64,000 nucleotides of DNA from Endotrypanum monterogeii (GCA_000333855.2 CM007337.1:358360-422359), one strand, 5' to 3'. Positions 39,164 to 50,001 are shown, counted from the first letter of the stretch. Notes: generated by a model from the sequence alone, not told the origin. Translations and numbers: made by a program.

Positions 39164-42100
39164 ATGCCCGCCGACACAGCCCACAGGGCTTCAGATGGCG
39201 TCCTTGGTGGCGCTCATGATTTCCAGCGCAGCCCGTCCTCGTGTTCTGGGGACACCTGTGGCGATGCGACAGCTGCCTCGCTGAGTTTTATTGAGCGTGT
39301 GGCAGCTGCGGCCCAAGGGGATCCGAGGTATCTGCGGTGCCATGAGATGACACGGCTGCTTCCCACCTCCGGCGAATCCCCAGTTTGCGAGGAGTCCCCG
39401 TCACTGGGGGAGGCATCTCGCCTTGATGTCGCCGCCATCACGACGACATCAAGCGACATACATCTCCCAGATAACACCATTTCTTCTGTGAGTCTGCTTG
39501 GCGCCGAATCTTTGCCGACTTCCCCATCCCTGCTGCCTCTTCAGGCTTTTGAGCAGCGTGCGGTGAAGAAGCCGCGATGCGTCCGGCGTGCCAACCTCCT
39601 GTACCTTGAGCAGATGCAGCGGCGGTGCCGTACAGCAACTGTACTAACCCAGCATTGTGTGGAGTCGTCACGTTCGCCAGGTGCCGAGGGAAATGCTCTC
39701 GAGTCGCTCCCACAGACAGCGGTAATTGTGATGCGGCAGCCATGCGGCTCGCTCTCTGCGCCTCTCTCGTCACCTTACCCTTTCTCGGGAGGTGATGCAG
39801 CTGTGACCTCGACGTGTAAGCTGCACTCAACCATGGTTAAGCTGGTTTCAACGGAGACCCGCCCGCGGAACTGGTCAACGCAAGGAAGGGTGCGTGCCGT
39901 AACCGGTTCCAGCCGCGGTGTGGATGCCCAGGAATGCTCTTCTGATGATAAAACCGTTTTTCCCAACAAGGATGGTGTTCTACAGCCAGGGTATGACCGC
40001 CATGGTCTCTCTGGTGTCCGCATAGGTCTGAGAGAGCGCGGTGATGGCAGTGATCAGGGTAGATCTGAGCATGATACAGACATGGGTGCTGGGGATAGCG
40101 CAGCGCATCGCTGGATACCTTCAACAGCGCCACACACCACAGCTCCCTCTTCTTCTTCCTCAACTGTTGATGTGTCCGTGTTATCGGTGGAAGATCCAGC
40201 GACCGGTATATGTGAAGGCCCACCCAGCGGGCTGGACCGGGATACACACAGACTCTTGTCGCATGTGCGACCCTCAACCAAGCCCTGCTCCCCTCAGACA
40301 GTGCAACAGGAGGGTACCGGGATGTGCTACCATCCCTCGGTGGGACACACATCTGTGCGTCGTTCGCCGTCTAGAGCGACGCCTGCGCTCGCACAGAGCG
40401 CCATGCGCTCAATTGACGACGCGGCTGCGGCACAGCATGGATGGCCCCATCCTCCTCTCAGCGTTCATGGGGATGGGCTGTGTCCAACGAGATCGTCCCC
40501 TTCACGAGAAATTCCCGCGTCGAGGTTATGTTCATTGGTTTCCTCGACCTTCACGGCAGTAGAAACACCGTTGGCGCAGTCGCTGACCAGCGCCCGCCCA
40601 GCTGTTTCTCCCACCTCTTCGCGCCAACACCTTCACCGTTCCCTCTTCACAGCCCCCCCTGCTCTAGCAGGTCTTTCCTCAGGCGTGTGCATGACAGCTG
40701 CGACTAATAGGGCGCCTGCAGCTGGCGTGGGCCGTGCTTCCAGGTCAGGACTCGTTTTCACTGCGATGGAGCCAGCATCTGTGGGCATCGATTCGATAGG
40801 CAGCCGTGCCAACCGGTATGAAGGGGTGCAGCCGGTGTCCCTGTTGTCCCTGGGGTGTCACACCTCCTCGGGTGTAGCACATGGCGACTGTTTTGGTGAA
40901 GTCTCTGCTTGTGTGCCTATGTTCCAACAGCACCTCTTTTCGTCGCGTCGGATGAACTCATCAGGGGTCATTGCATCGTTGCCATCGTCTCGTGCGGCCG
41001 CAGCGCGATCCACAGAGGGTGATCCACACCGCCGAATAGCAAGTGCTGGTACAGCTGCCCCAACAGCTCAAGTCGTCAGAGGCACGGCTGTGGTAGGCAG
41101 CAACAGGCACCGCGACGCTCATGATCCCTGCAGTGAGTCCCTCGAAAGAGTGATGACAGAGCCGTCAGTTACTGGCTCTGTTTCAACGCTGCTGTCTCGC
41201 ATCACTATATCGCAGCATCACCGAACGACTGTGCCGTTGGCAGAGGCGGGGCGGTCACTCCCTTCGGAGACGCTGTCACACCGGCCACACGTGGGGCCCC
41301 ATACCCGCAGAGACTGTTGCAACGGTGATTCAGAAGAGGCGTGGGACAGAACAACGAAAGAGGCGAAGGAAATGTTGGTTATGCCGTCCACAGACACGTC
41401 GGTGCTGCTGTTGGTACCAGGGGGTGTCTCCTCTGTGCCGGCTGCTGTGCTCTCTTCTATGACCAGCGCCGCTGACGGCGAGCTCACCGGGTGCAGTGGT
41501 GCCCCCATCGACGCTGCCTTTGCCCTGTCCGAGGACATTATGGAAAGGGTTTCCTGTGAGGCGGAGCAGGTGGTGGTGGATGACTGCCAGACGTGCATTC
41601 GTGATGGCGACGCGGTATTCACTGAACCCGCAATGGGGCGGACAGTGACGTATTTCCCTTTGCACAAGTCGGTTGTGGCACAAGGCAGTGCCTACTTTGC
41701 TGGCCTTCTAAACCATGGTGGGGGCTGTGGCCCATATGTGCACAGCACCCCGGATGAGTACGTTGATCTGACAGATTTGTCAACCGCCTCGGCAGTCGGC
41801 GCCTTCCCAGCAGAGATACAGAAGGGAGCGTTCGGGAGGACTGGCGATGCAGCCGTGACACACCCCTGGACGGGGAAAAGCTCGCATTTCTTTGAGCGAC
41901 GCGTACGTCTGAGCCGCAACGCTGCAGTCGACAAGAGCATCTCGGGGGCTCTGCATGATGCTGAGCCCGCGCCCCCTGCGGGGATGGCTAGCCACCAGCC
42001 GGTTCCCGTGTACTACATTCCTACACCAGCAACTATAGCGTATTTCATTGATGCGGGTGACGGTGACCCGGTGGTGTCCTGTCCACCGAAACTTACCGCA

Positions 42101-42997
42101 GACACTGTGTGTCAGGTGCTCCATTACCTGTACACGGGTGTGCTCCCGATGTTTTTCCATATTTCAGGGACGACAGGCCTCTCTGAGCAAGGGCCCACTG
42201 CTGTCGCCGAAATCGACGGCCTTCAACACGAAGCGCCTCATCGACACGTTGCCCAAGACTACGCCGCAGTGCTTTGGCTGGGACTGTTCACTGGTCTTTC
42301 CTCGCTGACATCTTCATTGCTAACACTGCTGTCGTTTTTCTTGGCGCTCTCCCGTGATGTCTGGTCGTATTGGACGGCGGCAGTGCAGTGGCGCTTACCA
42401 GAGATGCAGTCGATTTGCGAATCCTGGATGAGGCAGTATTTGTGCGTGATGTTGCGTGCGTCCACTGCGCAGGGGATGTGGCGAGGGATGCGCCTCGATC
42501 ACGTACAGTTACTTGTGACGCTTCGCAGGGAGGCACTAGAGGTACAGCTGCGCGTGGCAGAGACGAAAACGGTGGCAGGCGGAGGAGCGGCGCCGTGCTC
42601 GTCCGCGCTCGTAAGCACCGTGGGTGGCTCGGCTGCTGGGACGTCAATGACGAGCACCATCAACGCTGAGGCTCCGTTGAACCGGCGAGGGCACACGGGC
42701 AATGGCAAATCGGCTCCCCGCTTTGCGTATAATCGACTGTTGAGCGAGGGGATATCGGCCTATTGCCATGCACAGTCAACCCTGAGACCACCCGCATTTC
42801 ACCTAGCGGCCATTGGGTGGTCAGCTGAGATGCTGAGGCACCACCAGCCTCACCTCCAGCTTCCAGCGGTGCTAGCAGCACTACTACCACTGACGTTGGT
42901 GTGGAAACTCGTGCATCCTTCTGGTCAGCGACTCCTCATATCTCCTCTCTTCACGATCCCCGACATTGTTCTGCCACCGCGGTCTTCCCGTATCTAG
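39164..42997 (+). CDS. BTB/POZ-domain protein (C-terminus probably cut by a frameshift)
   Basis: A 1,277-residue product. The first 800 residues are Ser/Thr/Ala-rich with no domain I recognise. A BTB/POZ fold follows from about residue 806: a charged strand, then FPLHKSVVAQGSAYFAGLL (about 831-849), the classic BTB 'hold HK-x-x-(L)-x-x-x-S-x-Y-F' element. After an insert of roughly 120 residues comes TVCQVLHYLYTGVLP (about 977-991) and later WTAAVQWRLPEMQSICESWM (about 1071-1090), matching the closing BTB helices. BTB domains mediate dimerisation or Cullin-3 adaptor function. The frame ends at 42997 in a tail that overlaps a second open frame (42829-44058) with coding character, so the real protein probably continues there. 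Start: first ATG after the AG at 39121-39122; the frame is open upstream only from a GTG. Confidence 0.7.
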   Translation: MPADTAHRASDGVLGGAHDFQRSPSSCSGDTCGDATAASLSFIERVAAAAQGDPRYLRCHEMTRLLPTSGESPVCEESPSLGEASRLDVAAITTTSSDIHLPDNTISSVSLLGAESLPTSPSLLPLQAFEQRAVKKPRCVRRANLLYLEQMQRRCRTATVLTQHCVESSRSPGAEGNALESLPQTAVIVMRQPCGSLSAPLSSPYPFSGGDAAVTSTCKLHSTMVKLVSTETRPRNWSTQGRVRAVTGSSRGVDAQECSSDDKTVFPNKDGVLQPGYDRHGLSGVRIGLRERGDGSDQGRSEHDTDMGAGDSAAHRWIPSTAPHTTAPSSSSSTVDVSVLSVEDPATGICEGPPSGLDRDTHRLLSHVRPSTKPCSPQTVQQEGTGMCYHPSVGHTSVRRSPSRATPALAQSAMRSIDDAAAAQHGWPHPPLSVHGDGLCPTRSSPSREIPASRLCSLVSSTFTAVETPLAQSLTSARPAVSPTSSRQHLHRSLFTAPPALAGLSSGVCMTAATNRAPAAGVGRASRSGLVFTAMEPASVGIDSIGSRANRYEGVQPVSLLSLGCHTSSGVAHGDCFGEVSACVPMFQQHLFSSRRMNSSGVIASLPSSRAAAARSTEGDPHRRIASAGTAAPTAQVVRGTAVVGSNRHRDAHDPCSESLERVMTEPSVTGSVSTLLSRITISQHHRTTVPLAEAGRSLPSETLSHRPHVGPHTRRDCCNGDSEEAWDRTTKEAKEMLVMPSTDTSVLLLVPGGVSSVPAAVLSSMTSAADGELTGCSGAPIDAAFALSEDIMERVSCEAEQVVVDDCQTCIRDGDAVFTEPAMGRTVTYFPLHKSVVAQGSAYFAGLLNHGGGCGPYVHSTPDEYVDLTDLSTASAVGAFPAEIQKGAFGRTGDAAVTHPWTGKSSHFFERRVRLSRNAAVDKSISGALHDAEPAPPAGMASHQPVPVYYIPTPATIAYFIDAGDGDPVVSCPPKLTADTVCQVLHYLYTGVLPMFFHISGTTGLSEQGPTAVAEIDGLQHEAPHRHVAQDYAAVLWLGLFTGLSSLTSSLLTLLSFFLALSRDVWSYWTAAVQWRLPEMQSICESWMRQYLCVMLRASTAQGMWRGMRLDHVQLLVTLRREALEVQLRVAETKTVAGGGAAPCSSALVSTVGGSAAGTSMTSTINAEAPLNRRGHTGNGKSAPRFAYNRLLSEGISAYCHAQSTLRPPAFHLAAIGWSAEMLRHHQPHLQLPAVLAALLPLTLVWKLVHPSGQRLLISPLFTIPDIVLPPRSSRI

Positions 42998-44058
42998 GCC
43001 ACCCTGCAGTAGAGGCGCACCCCACACCCACTCAGGACGATGGGTCCCATGTTTCTTCTAGAAGGCTGCCGTCGCCATGCGTCGGCGCTTCGTTTCCTGC
43101 AGAGGCGGCCGCGAGCACCAGCGTCCTGCTTACTCGCGATAGCAGTCGCGCCGAGGCGCCGTGTTTTCCCTCAAGGCCCTCCCCGGCCGTGTTGCACTTT
43201 TGGAGCCATAGTGGTCGCCCCACCGCTACCGGGACTATCCCAGGCACATCCGCACAAGGGCAACCATCTTCTGCGGCACTGGTATTTGACAACGTGGGAG
43301 AAATGGCTGGCACGCCAGTGGTCGGCTACACAAACGACCTAGCCGCAGCCACGTCACGAGCTCAAGGGCATCAGATGAGCTTCGGGCCCCGAGAGGAAGG
43401 GGTCGCTAGTGCTCGTCTGGCAACTGCCTCATCGCTCGGCAGTTTTGTTCACCAGCAGACGCTTCCTCCCACGGGCATCCCTCTTCACGAAAGCACTGAT
43501 GTTTTCCGGATTGTACACCAGCGAAGTGGATCAGCTACTGAGGGTTCCTATGGTGTGTTCCGCGGACCTCACGCCCAGCGACGCCCTCCGTATTCTCGGC
43601 CTGATACTACTAAGGCCACCACTAAATCTACGGATTACGCTGCTCCCCCATCGATCACAGCGGTGACACGGCCCGCTCTGCGGCTGCTCGAAGATGGGTC
43701 TTGGGACATCGGTGGATGCGGTCGGCTTTATACGACTGTCACACGCGAAGAGCTGGAGCAGCTCCAAGTCTACTGGAGCTCTGCAGAGCGGGAGCAGCAA
43801 CGGAAGCATCCATCGGGGATGCTATTGACTGATCATGAGATGTTGGATCGCCTTTGGACGTGGTGGCATGCTCGCACAGATGACGACTCCCATCCGACGA
43901 CAGAGGCAGAAATGCGGGCCATGGCTGAGATGCTACAGTCGATCCACCATGATCTTACCCAGTACGCACTGCCGACCGTTTCCAAGCCTGATAACGTGGC
44001 CTGTGAGAGGGAGCAGGGATCCCCTCACACACGAAGCGATGCCAATGCAAGCAAATAA
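42829..44058 (+). pseudogene. Probable C-terminal continuation of the BTB gene in another frame
   Basis: An open frame of about 409 codons in the +1 phase relative to the BTB gene, beginning after a TGA at 42826-42828 and overlapping its last 170 bases. It has no ATG until 43302 and no splice-type polypyrimidine tract in front of that ATG, so it does not look like an independent gene. Its composition (A-S-P-rich linker, then a well-ordered region: GSWDIGGCGRLYTTVTREEL, and a W-T-W-W helix) is that of real trypanosomatid coding sequence. The simplest reading is a single-base frameshift between about 42826 and 42997, from sequencing error or a true lesion. If it is a separate gene it would start at the ATG 43302 (252 residues). 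Function unknown. Confidence 0.5.
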
Positions 44059-44591
44059 AAACTCCATGCGACTCTGCACAGGGCAGTCGCTGCAACCAAC
44101 ACTCGTGCCACTCTAAGATTAGTGCGTGCCCGTGCGTAGGTACACGCACACAGGAATATATTTTCTCCACTCTGCAGCACACCGGTGCCTCTTGCGCATG
44201 TGTGGGTAATCATATATATGTACATGTATACATATTTATATACATTTATGGTATCTATTCATTCATCAATTTTCCCTCTTTCATACCTGCATGTTTTCTT
44301 TCTTCGCGGAGAGCGGAGGGGGGTGAGGAGGACACAGCAGTGGTGTGGTTTGTGTCATCTTCCCTCTTTTTTTTTAAAATTATTTTGTGGGAGCTTTTCT
44401 AAATCAAAGAAAAAAACAGTGAAGTGTATCTCGTAGGTCTTTTTTTTTTTTTTTGCTATTGTACATCTTTTCTTTCTCTTCCCCTCTTTTTTTCCACTTT
44501 CTTGGTCATTTCTTTTCGGAAATAGGTCTTCCTGTGTACGCCTGATTGGATGTTGTAGGCGGTGTACATCTCTGCTTCCCCCTCTTCGTAT

Positions 44592-44621
44592 CCCATATAC
44601 ACACATATGTGTGTATATGGG
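44592..44621. repeat. Perfect 30-bp palindrome
   Basis: The half-site CCCATATACACACAT is followed directly by its exact reverse complement, with no spacer. It lies about 530 bases after the BTB-region stop, within probable 3' UTR. It would form a long RNA hairpin or a DNA cruciform. Confidence 0.97.
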
Positions 44622-44864
44622 TAGGGATATGCTCGCTGATGTCCGCACACCCGGTATTTCTGTATAGTTATATTTCTCTCTTTCTATATACACCTGTATG
44701 CGCCTCTCTGTTCGCATAATTTTTTTTTCAAATCTTCGGTTTCATATGATTGCCTCCCTACCCTCAACTTCTCCATCGGGGTGTAAGTGTTCATGGTTAC
44801 CTTTGTCTGTTTCGCTTACTCTTCCTCTCCCCCCCTCCCCCCCCCCCACCACACACATATGTAC

Positions 44865-44872
<8 letters not shown>

Positions 44873-44903
<31 letters not shown>

Positions 44904-44916
44904 CACACACACACAT
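44873..44916. repeat. (TA)n then (AC)n microsatellites
   Basis: Twelve TA units, a short spacer, then seven AC units. Confidence 0.9.
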
Positions 44917-45693
44917 ACATATTTATGTTTATATAACGATATATTCAAAACAACAACAGGCAAGAACAAACATGAAGGATGGGCGGAGTGACAACAGCGG
45001 AAGATGCAGAGAAAACACACGAAAAATCGCGTGTTTGGTCCCCATATGAATGATGCCCACATCAAATATGTTTGAGGATTTTTTTTTTTCTGTTTCGGAG
45101 GCTAGAGTCTTATAGTTTAAGGTGTGTAATGATGGTTCGCACCTCACGGGCGTGTACACCCTTTCCACACTCATGGGCCCATCGACCCCAATGGGGAGGA
45201 GGGGAGAGACCACGCTATGAGGGGGGGGGAAGGGAAACGTGCGCGATGCATTGGGTCTGTATGCTCCCTGTATTCTGCACGCACGCTCGCGCGCAGGTGT
45301 GTCTAAGTGTGTGTGTTTCTTCTACCGACTAGCTTCCGCCCTTCCTCTGTTTCCCCTCTCCCTCCCTCCCTATCCCCTTCATTACAGAATCGCCTCCTTC
45401 CTCCACTCTCCCGTATCTTTACCCGTACCGTGCCTCGGCCTCTATGGGATGAGAAAAGAAAAGCTTCTTGGGGGACACGTGTGTGCACGTGCCACTGCAA
45501 GAAATGCGGTGACGTAGAGTTCATGCATCGACGGCTTCTTTTCTCATTGTTCCTCGTTGTTGTGTTTCGTTTGCCCTTGCCCGTGATCGACGGCTGCTCC
45601 TTTGGGTTTCGCCTATCCTATGCATTGTATCGTATCCTCTTCCTGTATTCCCTTTTTTCTCTCTCCTTTTTCTCTTTTTGCTTCTGTTGCTGC

Positions 45694-45725
45694 GCCCTTC
45701 ACCCTTCACCCTTCACCCTTCACCC
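45694..45725. repeat. CCCTTCA heptamer minisatellite
   Basis: Four exact tandem copies of CCCTTCA followed by a run of Cs, in a pyrimidine-rich stretch upstream of NAA35. Confidence 0.9.
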
Positions 45726-45977
45726 CCCCTCCCCCTGCACATCCACCACTACAAGTACCACACATTGTGCGCGTTGCGCGGTCTTACAGAACTCACCCCA
45801 CTTATACCAGGAGGAACCGTAGAGCGGTGCACTCGGGATAACACGTCCATTTCATAACCTGACTTCAACATTAGTGGGTTTCGCATACGTGTATTGCAGC
45901 GTAAAGGAAAGTATTTAACTCTTCCCCACAGGTTTCCTCTTTTTTTTTATATTTTTTAAATATTTCATTTGGTAGAC

Positions 45978-48206
45978 ATGCCGCCGCCGCTGCACAAACC
46001 CATCTGTAACCTGGATGACACCTGGAAGGATGTCCTCTCCGCCTTTCGAGACTCCTTAAAAGGAGAGTCTGCGTGGAGTTGCCACTGCCTCGATGGTGTC
46101 GACAAAGAAGTCATTTTGTCAGCGCCAGAGATCATGGACCCAAAGACAGACTCTGGTTTCGGATGCGAGACTATTTATTCCCTCACCCACCTCCTGAAGA
46201 CTCATGAGGTGCCCTCCGCAGAAACCATCTCGACGGACGCTGCCTTGCTTGACGTGATGGATTATATCCATGTTAAGGAGCTGACGTATCTCCAGGGCTA
46301 CTCACTCACTCAGAGCTACCTGGACTTTCCTTTTTTCCTGCGCATGGACCTTCTGAAGGATCAAAATAGCACATTGTACGCTTACTGCCGTGGTGTGCTG
46401 CGCTCTCTTGACTGCGTTCTGAGTGCCGTCTTATCCACCACGAACCGTAGCGATGAGGAGTTTATGCTGGTGCCTCCGGAGTTGGACCGTCAGTGTGACT
46501 GCAGCGTGGACGTGATCCTGAAGGAGCTCGAGTCAGCCGCGGGGAAGGCCTCAAGTCCAGCTGTGGCTTCCAGGCTGCGCTTTCGAAGGCACTTCCTCGC
46601 AGCGCTCACTCAACTTCTGGAGGCGAGGAGGAGGGGTGATGTTGAGGCGGCGTGTGATACCTTCCAGGAGGCCCTTGCGCTGCTCGAAAGCGGGATATAC
46701 GTCCGTGCCACAGAGCCGGCGCCTGAGGCGACGCTGCTGCGTGCGAGGGAGGTAGCTTTTTGGGTTAGCGTCATCACGCCGACCAAGGAGTTGCCTGTCA
46801 CACTATTTGCTGATGCCATGGCTGCCTACAAGCGCTTGCTACAACAGCTGATTTCCTTCAAGACACTCGTGAATATCGAGTCGCTCGCCTCCATCTCGGA
46901 CTTTATCGAGAATCTAGGTGCCCTGCAGCCGCTCTTGCCGGTGCGCTCGCTGTGTGCCGTCGTTTTGTTTAGCAGAGATCCCAACGAGTCTTTTCTTCAC
47001 GGTGCCCCGCTGCATCGTCGTGTGCTGGAGACGCTGGCGACTCGGTACGGTGCTCCCCTTTACCAGAAGATCTTCGAGGGCGATGGGGCTATGATCGATG
47101 GCGTTGTTGAGTATCGTATTAAATGTACGATGAACCGTCTGAAGGTGACCCCCGAGCAACGCATGTTCCTGCGCCAGCAGACGATTGACTCAGTGCGGCG
47201 CTGGACAACAGAGGTGTGCAAGCTTTATCTCGTTCTATTAGAGACAATGCTGTGCAATCGCGGGCTGGCGCACCGGCGTATGATGAACTCGATGGCGGAC
47301 CTGATCCGCTTCCAAGAGTTTTCCTACACAACGGACCTTTCCGTCTTTCTCGCCAACGTACCCGGTGTATCGAAGGATCTCGAGGCGGAGTGCATCCGCT
47401 GCAGTACAGTCCTGACGCTCTTCTCAAACGACTACATCCTGCGTGCGATGGAGATGATCATGAGCTTTGAGGTGGAGCTCGACTTGTTGACGCAGGGCGA
47501 GCTGGTGCCGGCGATGTGGTACGTAAACTTTGCGCAGCGTGCTCAGCGGGAGAACATGTCAGCCTTGTGCTTGCAGAACACACACTTTATTCCTGCGACA
47601 CTGATCAACAAGCGAACTCACATTCCCGTGTACAACCTAGCGCTGACGACGCGAACAACCGGTCAGATGGATCTTGCCCGCGACGGCGTCCTCGACGCGT
47701 GCTGCTCCCTCTCCGATGCCACCTATTTGGCAGCGTGCCTTATGGAGAAGAAGCAGCTCATCGACCTCGATAGTGCACCGAAGCATTCCCTCATCAGCGT
47801 GGAGAACGCCTTTAATCACCGACTTCTCCTCTGTTACGGCCAGATGCAGAACCCACCGCTGCGCTCGTACAAACGGTGCATGAACGCGAAGCCGTCGCTT
47901 GACGACGTGAGCAAGATTCCGATCTATGCCCAGAAGGCGGCGGAGGTTGCCACTAGTGCCGCCGAGAAGCTCAGAGCGGTTATGTCGAGCAGTGCCATCG
48001 ACGAAGTACGCAAGGCAGCCATACGACGCAATGTCGAGGGCCTAGAGAAGACGGCACACACTGTCGCCGCTTCACTTCGTGCTTTCTCTGCCGTCTTCGA
48101 GAACGATGAAGGTCTGAAGGATTATTACGCTGCAGTAGAGCGACCTGGTATCCCCAGTGCTCTGGCATTCGCATTCCGCAAGAAGAAGGAGAACATAACT
48201 GGTTAG
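45978..48206 (+). CDS. NatC N-terminal acetyltransferase auxiliary subunit NAA35/Mak10-like
   Basis: A 742-residue protein. The N-terminal block MDPKTDSGFG (from residue 53) is the Mak10/NAA35 hallmark (MDPKMDxG in other eukaryotes). It is followed at about 103-110 by the LQGYSLTQS element, matching EGHSLAQT. The middle holds MEMIMSFEVELDLLTQGELV (about residue 491 on), aligning with the family's GFELELY block, and the C-terminal region has FNHRLLLCYGQMQNPPLRSY, matching the conserved H-R-F-x-P-F-x-x-x-x-x-P-P stretch. NAA35 is the large scaffold of NatC (with NAA30 and NAA38), which acetylates N-termini starting Met-Leu, Met-Ile or Met-Phe on ribosome-emerging proteins. All-helical, no membrane segment. 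The start is the ATG at 45978; a TTG three codons upstream is in frame but not a plausible start. Confidence 0.85.
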   Translation: MPPPLHKPICNLDDTWKDVLSAFRDSLKGESAWSCHCLDGVDKEVILSAPEIMDPKTDSGFGCETIYSLTHLLKTHEVPSAETISTDAALLDVMDYIHVKELTYLQGYSLTQSYLDFPFFLRMDLLKDQNSTLYAYCRGVLRSLDCVLSAVLSTTNRSDEEFMLVPPELDRQCDCSVDVILKELESAAGKASSPAVASRLRFRRHFLAALTQLLEARRRGDVEAACDTFQEALALLESGIYVRATEPAPEATLLRAREVAFWVSVITPTKELPVTLFADAMAAYKRLLQQLISFKTLVNIESLASISDFIENLGALQPLLPVRSLCAVVLFSRDPNESFLHGAPLHRRVLETLATRYGAPLYQKIFEGDGAMIDGVVEYRIKCTMNRLKVTPEQRMFLRQQTIDSVRRWTTEVCKLYLVLLETMLCNRGLAHRRMMNSMADLIRFQEFSYTTDLSVFLANVPGVSKDLEAECIRCSTVLTLFSNDYILRAMEMIMSFEVELDLLTQGELVPAMWYVNFAQRAQRENMSALCLQNTHFIPATLINKRTHIPVYNLALTTRTTGQMDLARDGVLDACCSLSDATYLAACLMEKKQLIDLDSAPKHSLISVENAFNHRLLLCYGQMQNPPLRSYKRCMNAKPSLDDVSKIPIYAQKAAEVATSAAEKLRAVMSSSAIDEVRKAAIRRNVEGLEKTAHTVAASLRAFSAVFENDEGLKDYYAAVERPGIPSALAFAFRKKKENITG

Positions 48207-48263
48207 CCACGAGCAAAGCTACGGCGGAATAGGTGCGTGTGTGTGTCTAGTCTGTTTTTCTGC

Positions 48264-48346
48264 ATACACACACACACACACATATATATATACACACACA
48301 CACACATATAGTTATATAGTTATATATATAGTTATATATATAGTTG
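48264..48346. repeat. AC / TA / GTTATATATATA compound repeat
   Basis: Two (AC)n blocks flank a short (TA)n, then several imperfect copies of a GTTATA-based unit of 8 to 12 bases. It begins about 60 bases after the NAA35 stop. Confidence 0.85.
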
Positions 48347-49257
48347 TGTGCTGAGTTATTCCCCCGCTTCTCACGCCTTGATCACACTTCTGACTGCCAC
48401 TTTCCCCGTGCCGCTTCGGACGTTCTCTTCTGAGGTCCACTTCAAGACAAAGTGCGGGCGCGCTGCTTATTCACTAATAAGTCAGCGTTTCGCCCCATTT
48501 TCCTTATTTTCTTCAAAAAAAAGAAAGAGATCCATGTTTCGGTATGCATGCGATGTGCTTGGTGCGAGGAGGAGGAGGAGAAGGAGAAAGAGGGGAGGGG
48601 GGAGAAAGGCAGAGGAGGTGCGCTGCGATTCAGATTCTGGGACAGACTGGTCGGCTATGCATCCCTTCTCATCTTACACACAAAAAAAAAAAACGAAAAT
48701 GAACCTAAGTCCTTTTCTATCGCTTTCTGTAAAAAAAAAAAAGAAAACGAATCATGGAGATTTCTCAATCAGAGGAGGAGGGTGGAGGGAGGGGAGAACA
48801 AAACAAGGACACGGAGGAGAAGGAGAAGGAAGAGGAAGGGGGGGGGTATTTGGGGCGATGTTTTCCATTCTCCCTCCCTATCCCCCACACACCTCTTCAG
48901 TTCTTGATCTCCCCTCCCTCCATTACCCCAGTGAGGCTCGAAAAAGTAAAGAAGAATTAAATAAGCAACATATATCTATATATGTCTTTGTATTCCCCTT
49001 GGTTTCTGTCATTTGTGTCTTGGCGCTGGCGTGGGTGTGTGATGCCTCTCTCGTGTACGCTCTTGCATTTTTTTTCTCTCGCCCTGTGTTGCTGTGCGGT
49101 ACATCAGTGCGCACAAAAAGGGATGTAGAGAACGGGGAGGCGGTGGGGAGGTTATATCTCTTGGCACCTTTTCCCGTCCTCGTTCTGTGCCCCATTTTGA
49201 GCTGAGGCGGAAGAGGAAGGTAAAGCATTTCCAAAGAGAAAATAAAGCAGTCTGTAA

Positions 49258-49700
49258 GTATGTATATGTATATATGTATATATCTATATATATATATATC
49301 TATACATACTGTGAAGGGGTCTCAGGAGGGAGGGGGGGGGGAGTGCTGATATTGGAAAGAAGAATCAAGAGGGAACTTCGACAGCATCGGTATCGCATAA
49401 TTCTTTACCCATTGGCGTGGCCACCAAAAATCTAGCGGCGCAGTATGGTGGTGTGTCCGCAAGCGTACTGGCGGCGCTGGTATGCTGAGATAGCAACAGC
49501 ACATTTTCGCGGTGCCCATTCTCTCGCTCCACCTTTCCTTCTTTCCAACTAGGTTTGTTTGCAGCTTATTTCGAGCATCCTGTAGAATGCACACCAGGGA
49601 TGATGTGGAGGTAGAGGTGGAGGGTTCCAGTGGATGTTGGTTACGACACATGGTTGCCAGCTCGTTTTTCAGATAAACTCTCTGTTGCCTTTCCTTTTTG

Positions 49701-49731
<31 letters not shown>

Positions 49732-49929
49732 CCTTACCTCTTGGATTGCATTCACCACCTCTTTATCTCCTTACGGCTGCACACCTTCATCCCTGACCCC
49801 CCCCCCAAAAAAAAAAAAAATCAAGATGAAGTTGTGTGATATTACACACACACTCCCATACCAACACACACACATATATGTGTACGTACCAATATATATA
49901 TATATATATATATACATATATACATATAT
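49258..49929. repeat. Three TA-rich microsatellites
   Basis: TA-rich runs at 49258-49312 (with TGTA and CTA interruptions), 49701-49728 (pure AT) and 49892-49929 (pure TA then TACATA). Confidence 0.9.
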
Positions 49930-50001
49930 TTCTGCGTTCCTCTATTGAGAGACAGAGTACAAGTGCGTAGTATTATTCACCACGAAGGGGGGTAGTCTGA
50001 C

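Larger units (their letters stand above)
44059..45977. other. BTB to NAA35 intergenic region (1.9 kb)
   Basis: Contains a perfect 30-bp palindrome (44592-44621), poly-T runs (44440-44453, 45081-45089), (TA)n at 44873-44896 with (AC)n at 44903-44916, a CCCTTCA heptamer array near 45694-45725, and a T-run plus A/T-rich stretch at 45939-45969 right before the NAA35 ATG. The AG in CCCCACAG at about 45924-45931 is the likely acceptor. No gene is supported. Confidence 0.55.
48207..50001. other. NAA35 to small-protein intergenic region (1.8 kb)
   Basis: Compound AC/TA/GTTATA repeat at 48264-48346, purine-rich (GAGGA-type) stretch at about 48565-48620 and 48770-48845, A-runs at 48680-48692 and 48731-48742, TA-rich repeats at 49258-49312, 49701-49728 and 49892-49929, and an A-run at 49807-49820. 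A long frame 48348-49205 reads through these repeats and has no recognisable domain. No gene is supported before 50002. Confidence 0.5.

Noticed and set aside
48348..49205. 285-codon + strand frame after NAA35
   Set aside because: Reads through A-runs, GAGGA-type purine repeats and T/C tracts; the composition is that of repeats and there is no domain.
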